From positions 124,001-188,000 of the forward strand of contig JAKLKU010000004.1 of assembly GCA_023150475.1 (NCBI GenBank): 64,000 bases of DNA. Direction: 5' to 3'. The notes beneath the pieces were generated by a model. The model saw only the letters and a list, made by a program, of their open reading frames with translations. It did not search any database and had not been told where the DNA came from. Position numbers and translations under genes: made by a program. Positions 62,986-64,000 of this stretch are shown one piece after another (the stretch's first letter is position 1; each line of letters opens with the position of its first letter). Origin of the DNA: Planctomycetota bacterium. Its GTDB lineage: Bacteria > Planctomycetota > UBA1135 > GCA-002686595.

Positions 62986-64000
62986 TCAACGCTGCCTGGG
63001 CGGCTCGTCGGTCAACTTGCGGAACGCATCGTTCGCGCGCAACGCTGCGAAGCTCGGATCGTCCCTCGCCGACGCTCGGTAACGCGGCAGGATCTCGATC
63101 GCGTCGGCGAGCCAACGCAACGCCTGCTCGGTGTCGCCGATCTCCGCGTACGAACATGCCGCGTTGTAGGCGAGGCCGGCGCGCGCGTCGTGGCGCAGCT
63201 TCGCGCCGAGCTCGTAGCCGGCGAGGAAGTGCGCGATCGACTCCTTGGTCCGCGCGTCCTCGCAGAGCGACAGGCCGAGGCCGTCGTGCGCGAGCAGGCG
63301 GACGAGCTCGGTCGACCGTGACGCGTCCGCGTCCTTGGAAAGGAGCTCGAGCACTCGCTCGTACGCCGGAACCGCATGCGCGCCCGGCGAACCTTGGAAC
63401 CTCAATGCTTCGGCGAACGCGAACGCGAGCGCCCAGTTCTTGGGCTCGGCCTCGAGGTCGGCGCGCGTCGCTTCGTACCAGTTCGGCATCCGCCGAGCGA
63501 TCGCGTCCATCCACGCGAGCACGTCCGCGGGGAACTCGGCCCAACTCGCGCGGCGCAGATACGCGAACCGCAGACCACCGGCGAGCTCGGCCAACTCCGC
63601 GTGGCCGAACGCGGGCTCGCCGCCCTCCGCCGTCGCGAGCACCTGCACGTCGAAGACGTAGCGCCCAGCGGCGACGAACGCGTGGTACTCGACCGACACG
63701 ACCGGATCGGCGACGACGCGGGCTTCGAGGCACGGAAGCTCGCCGAGGTCGAAACGTTCCTCGCCGTCGCCGACGCGCGCGTCGCGCACTTGGGCGGCGC
63801 TGGTGCCGTCGGCGAGGCGCTCCGCGACGAGCACGAGGTCGCTGCCGGTTGCGGTCAACGCGCCGCAGACGAGCAGCTTCTCGCCGAGCAACTTGCGCCG
63901 CGCCGCGAACGTCTCGGCGTCGGGGCGGAAGTCGGGCGCACGGAGCTCCACTTCGAGCGTCGAGTCCGGAACCTGCGCGACCCACGGGGTCGGAGCAGAC
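62986..64000 (-). CDS. TPR-like hypothetical protein, partial (5' end off the right edge)
   Basis: At least 338 codons are open to the right edge. GTG 63951 is a possible start, but the frame continues upstream through protein-like sequence (PTPWVAQVPDSTLEVELRAP), so the true start is probably outside the window. The first visible half is beta-rich (VVADPVVSVEYHAFVAAGRYVFDVQV in pieces). The second half consists of TPR-like helix pairs (WALAFAFAEALRFQGS, AHDGLGLSLCEDARTKESIAHFLAGYELG in pieces, AGLAYNAACSYAEIGDTEQALRWLADA in pieces). No catalytic motif is visible. Function is unknown. Confidence 0.7.
   Translation of the reverse strand, partial: SAPTPWVAQVPDSTLEVELRAPDFRPDAETFAARRKLLGEKLLVCGALTATGSDLVLVAERLADGTSAAQVRDARVGDGEERFDLGELPCLEARVVADPVVSVEYHAFVAAGRYVFDVQVLATAEGGEPAFGHAELAELAGGLRFAYLRRASWAEFPADVLAWMDAIARRMPNWYEATRADLEAEPKNWALAFAFAEALRFQGSPGAHAVPAYERVLELLSKDADASRSTELVRLLAHDGLGLSLCEDARTKESIAHFLAGYELGAKLRHDARAGLAYNAACSYAEIGDTEQALRWLADAIEILPRYRASARDDPSFAALRANDAFRKLTDEPPRQR

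Overview
The window is GC-rich chromosomal DNA from a planctomycete, most likely one of the small-lineage marine forms. This reading rests on content: ECF sigma factors paired with Ser/Thr kinase-WD40 proteins, secreted FG-GAP proteins with a Cys-rich C-terminal domain, a multi-CxxCH cytochrome with a PA14 domain beside a PVC-type beta-propeller, carboxypeptidase-regulatory-like surface proteins, and GTG starts with ATGA-coupled operons. Species-level placement cannot be made from the sequence alone.

Region 1 (about 1-8.92 kb) is the end of an integrated mobile element. On the minus strand, in order of transcription, lie a stand-alone integrase SAM-like domain protein, a complete tyrosine recombinase, an unknown 337-aa protein, a small HTH-like protein, a CHC2/TOPRIM primase, a RepA-type RecA-fold ATPase and the start of a SpoVG-like protein that runs off the left edge. 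An IS1-like insertion sequence (5.64-6.85 kb) separates these from a two-gene cargo: a shortened DprA/SLOG protein overlapping a phosphoribosyltransferase. Just beyond the cargo, 8880-8924 is a perfect 3' half of tRNA-Arg(CCG), starting in the anticodon loop and ending in CCA. That is what a tyrosine integrase leaves at one junction. The orientation predicts that the element lies to the left and that the intact tRNA-Arg is beyond the left edge. The layout resembles a phage satellite or integrative plasmid carrying a possible conflict or defence cargo.

Region 2 (9.8-15.7 kb) holds a divergent sigma-like gene coupled to a TPR gene, a large membrane-anchored beta-sandwich repeat protein, and a small coiled-coil/winged-helix protein. 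Region 3 (15.9-26.2 kb) holds an HtrA-like protease without signal peptide, two tandem paralogous B12-binding radical SAM enzymes, a family 4 glycosyltransferase, and an ECF sigma factor one base upstream of a 1228-aa kinase-WD40 protein.

Region 4 (26.3-41.6 kb) is mostly housekeeping: HNH endonuclease, AlkA-type glycosylase, FG-GAP protein, DUF5131 protein, PurF, a LemA-TPM-TPM operon, a HEAT-like secreted protein, a GT9 plus radical SAM pair, a TolB-like propeller and MnmH.

Region 5 (41.9-50.5 kb) contains two complete ECF sigma/anti-sigma modules. The first is coupled to a secreted CHAT protease with an intact His-Cys dyad. The second is coupled to a charged periplasmic protein resembling metal or envelope sensors. 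A large FG-GAP protein lies between them.

Region 6 (50.6-64 kb) holds signal peptidase I with a large insertion, a three-gene overlapping operon (five-heme PA14 cytochrome, propeller, membrane protein), an F420-reductase-like oxidoreductase, a 57-aa basic protein, aspartate kinase divergent from a LeuA/homocitrate-synthase-like enzyme, another FG-GAP protein, an FMN reductase and a TPR protein cut by the right edge. Strong hairpins sit between several convergent gene pairs and probably act as bidirectional terminators.
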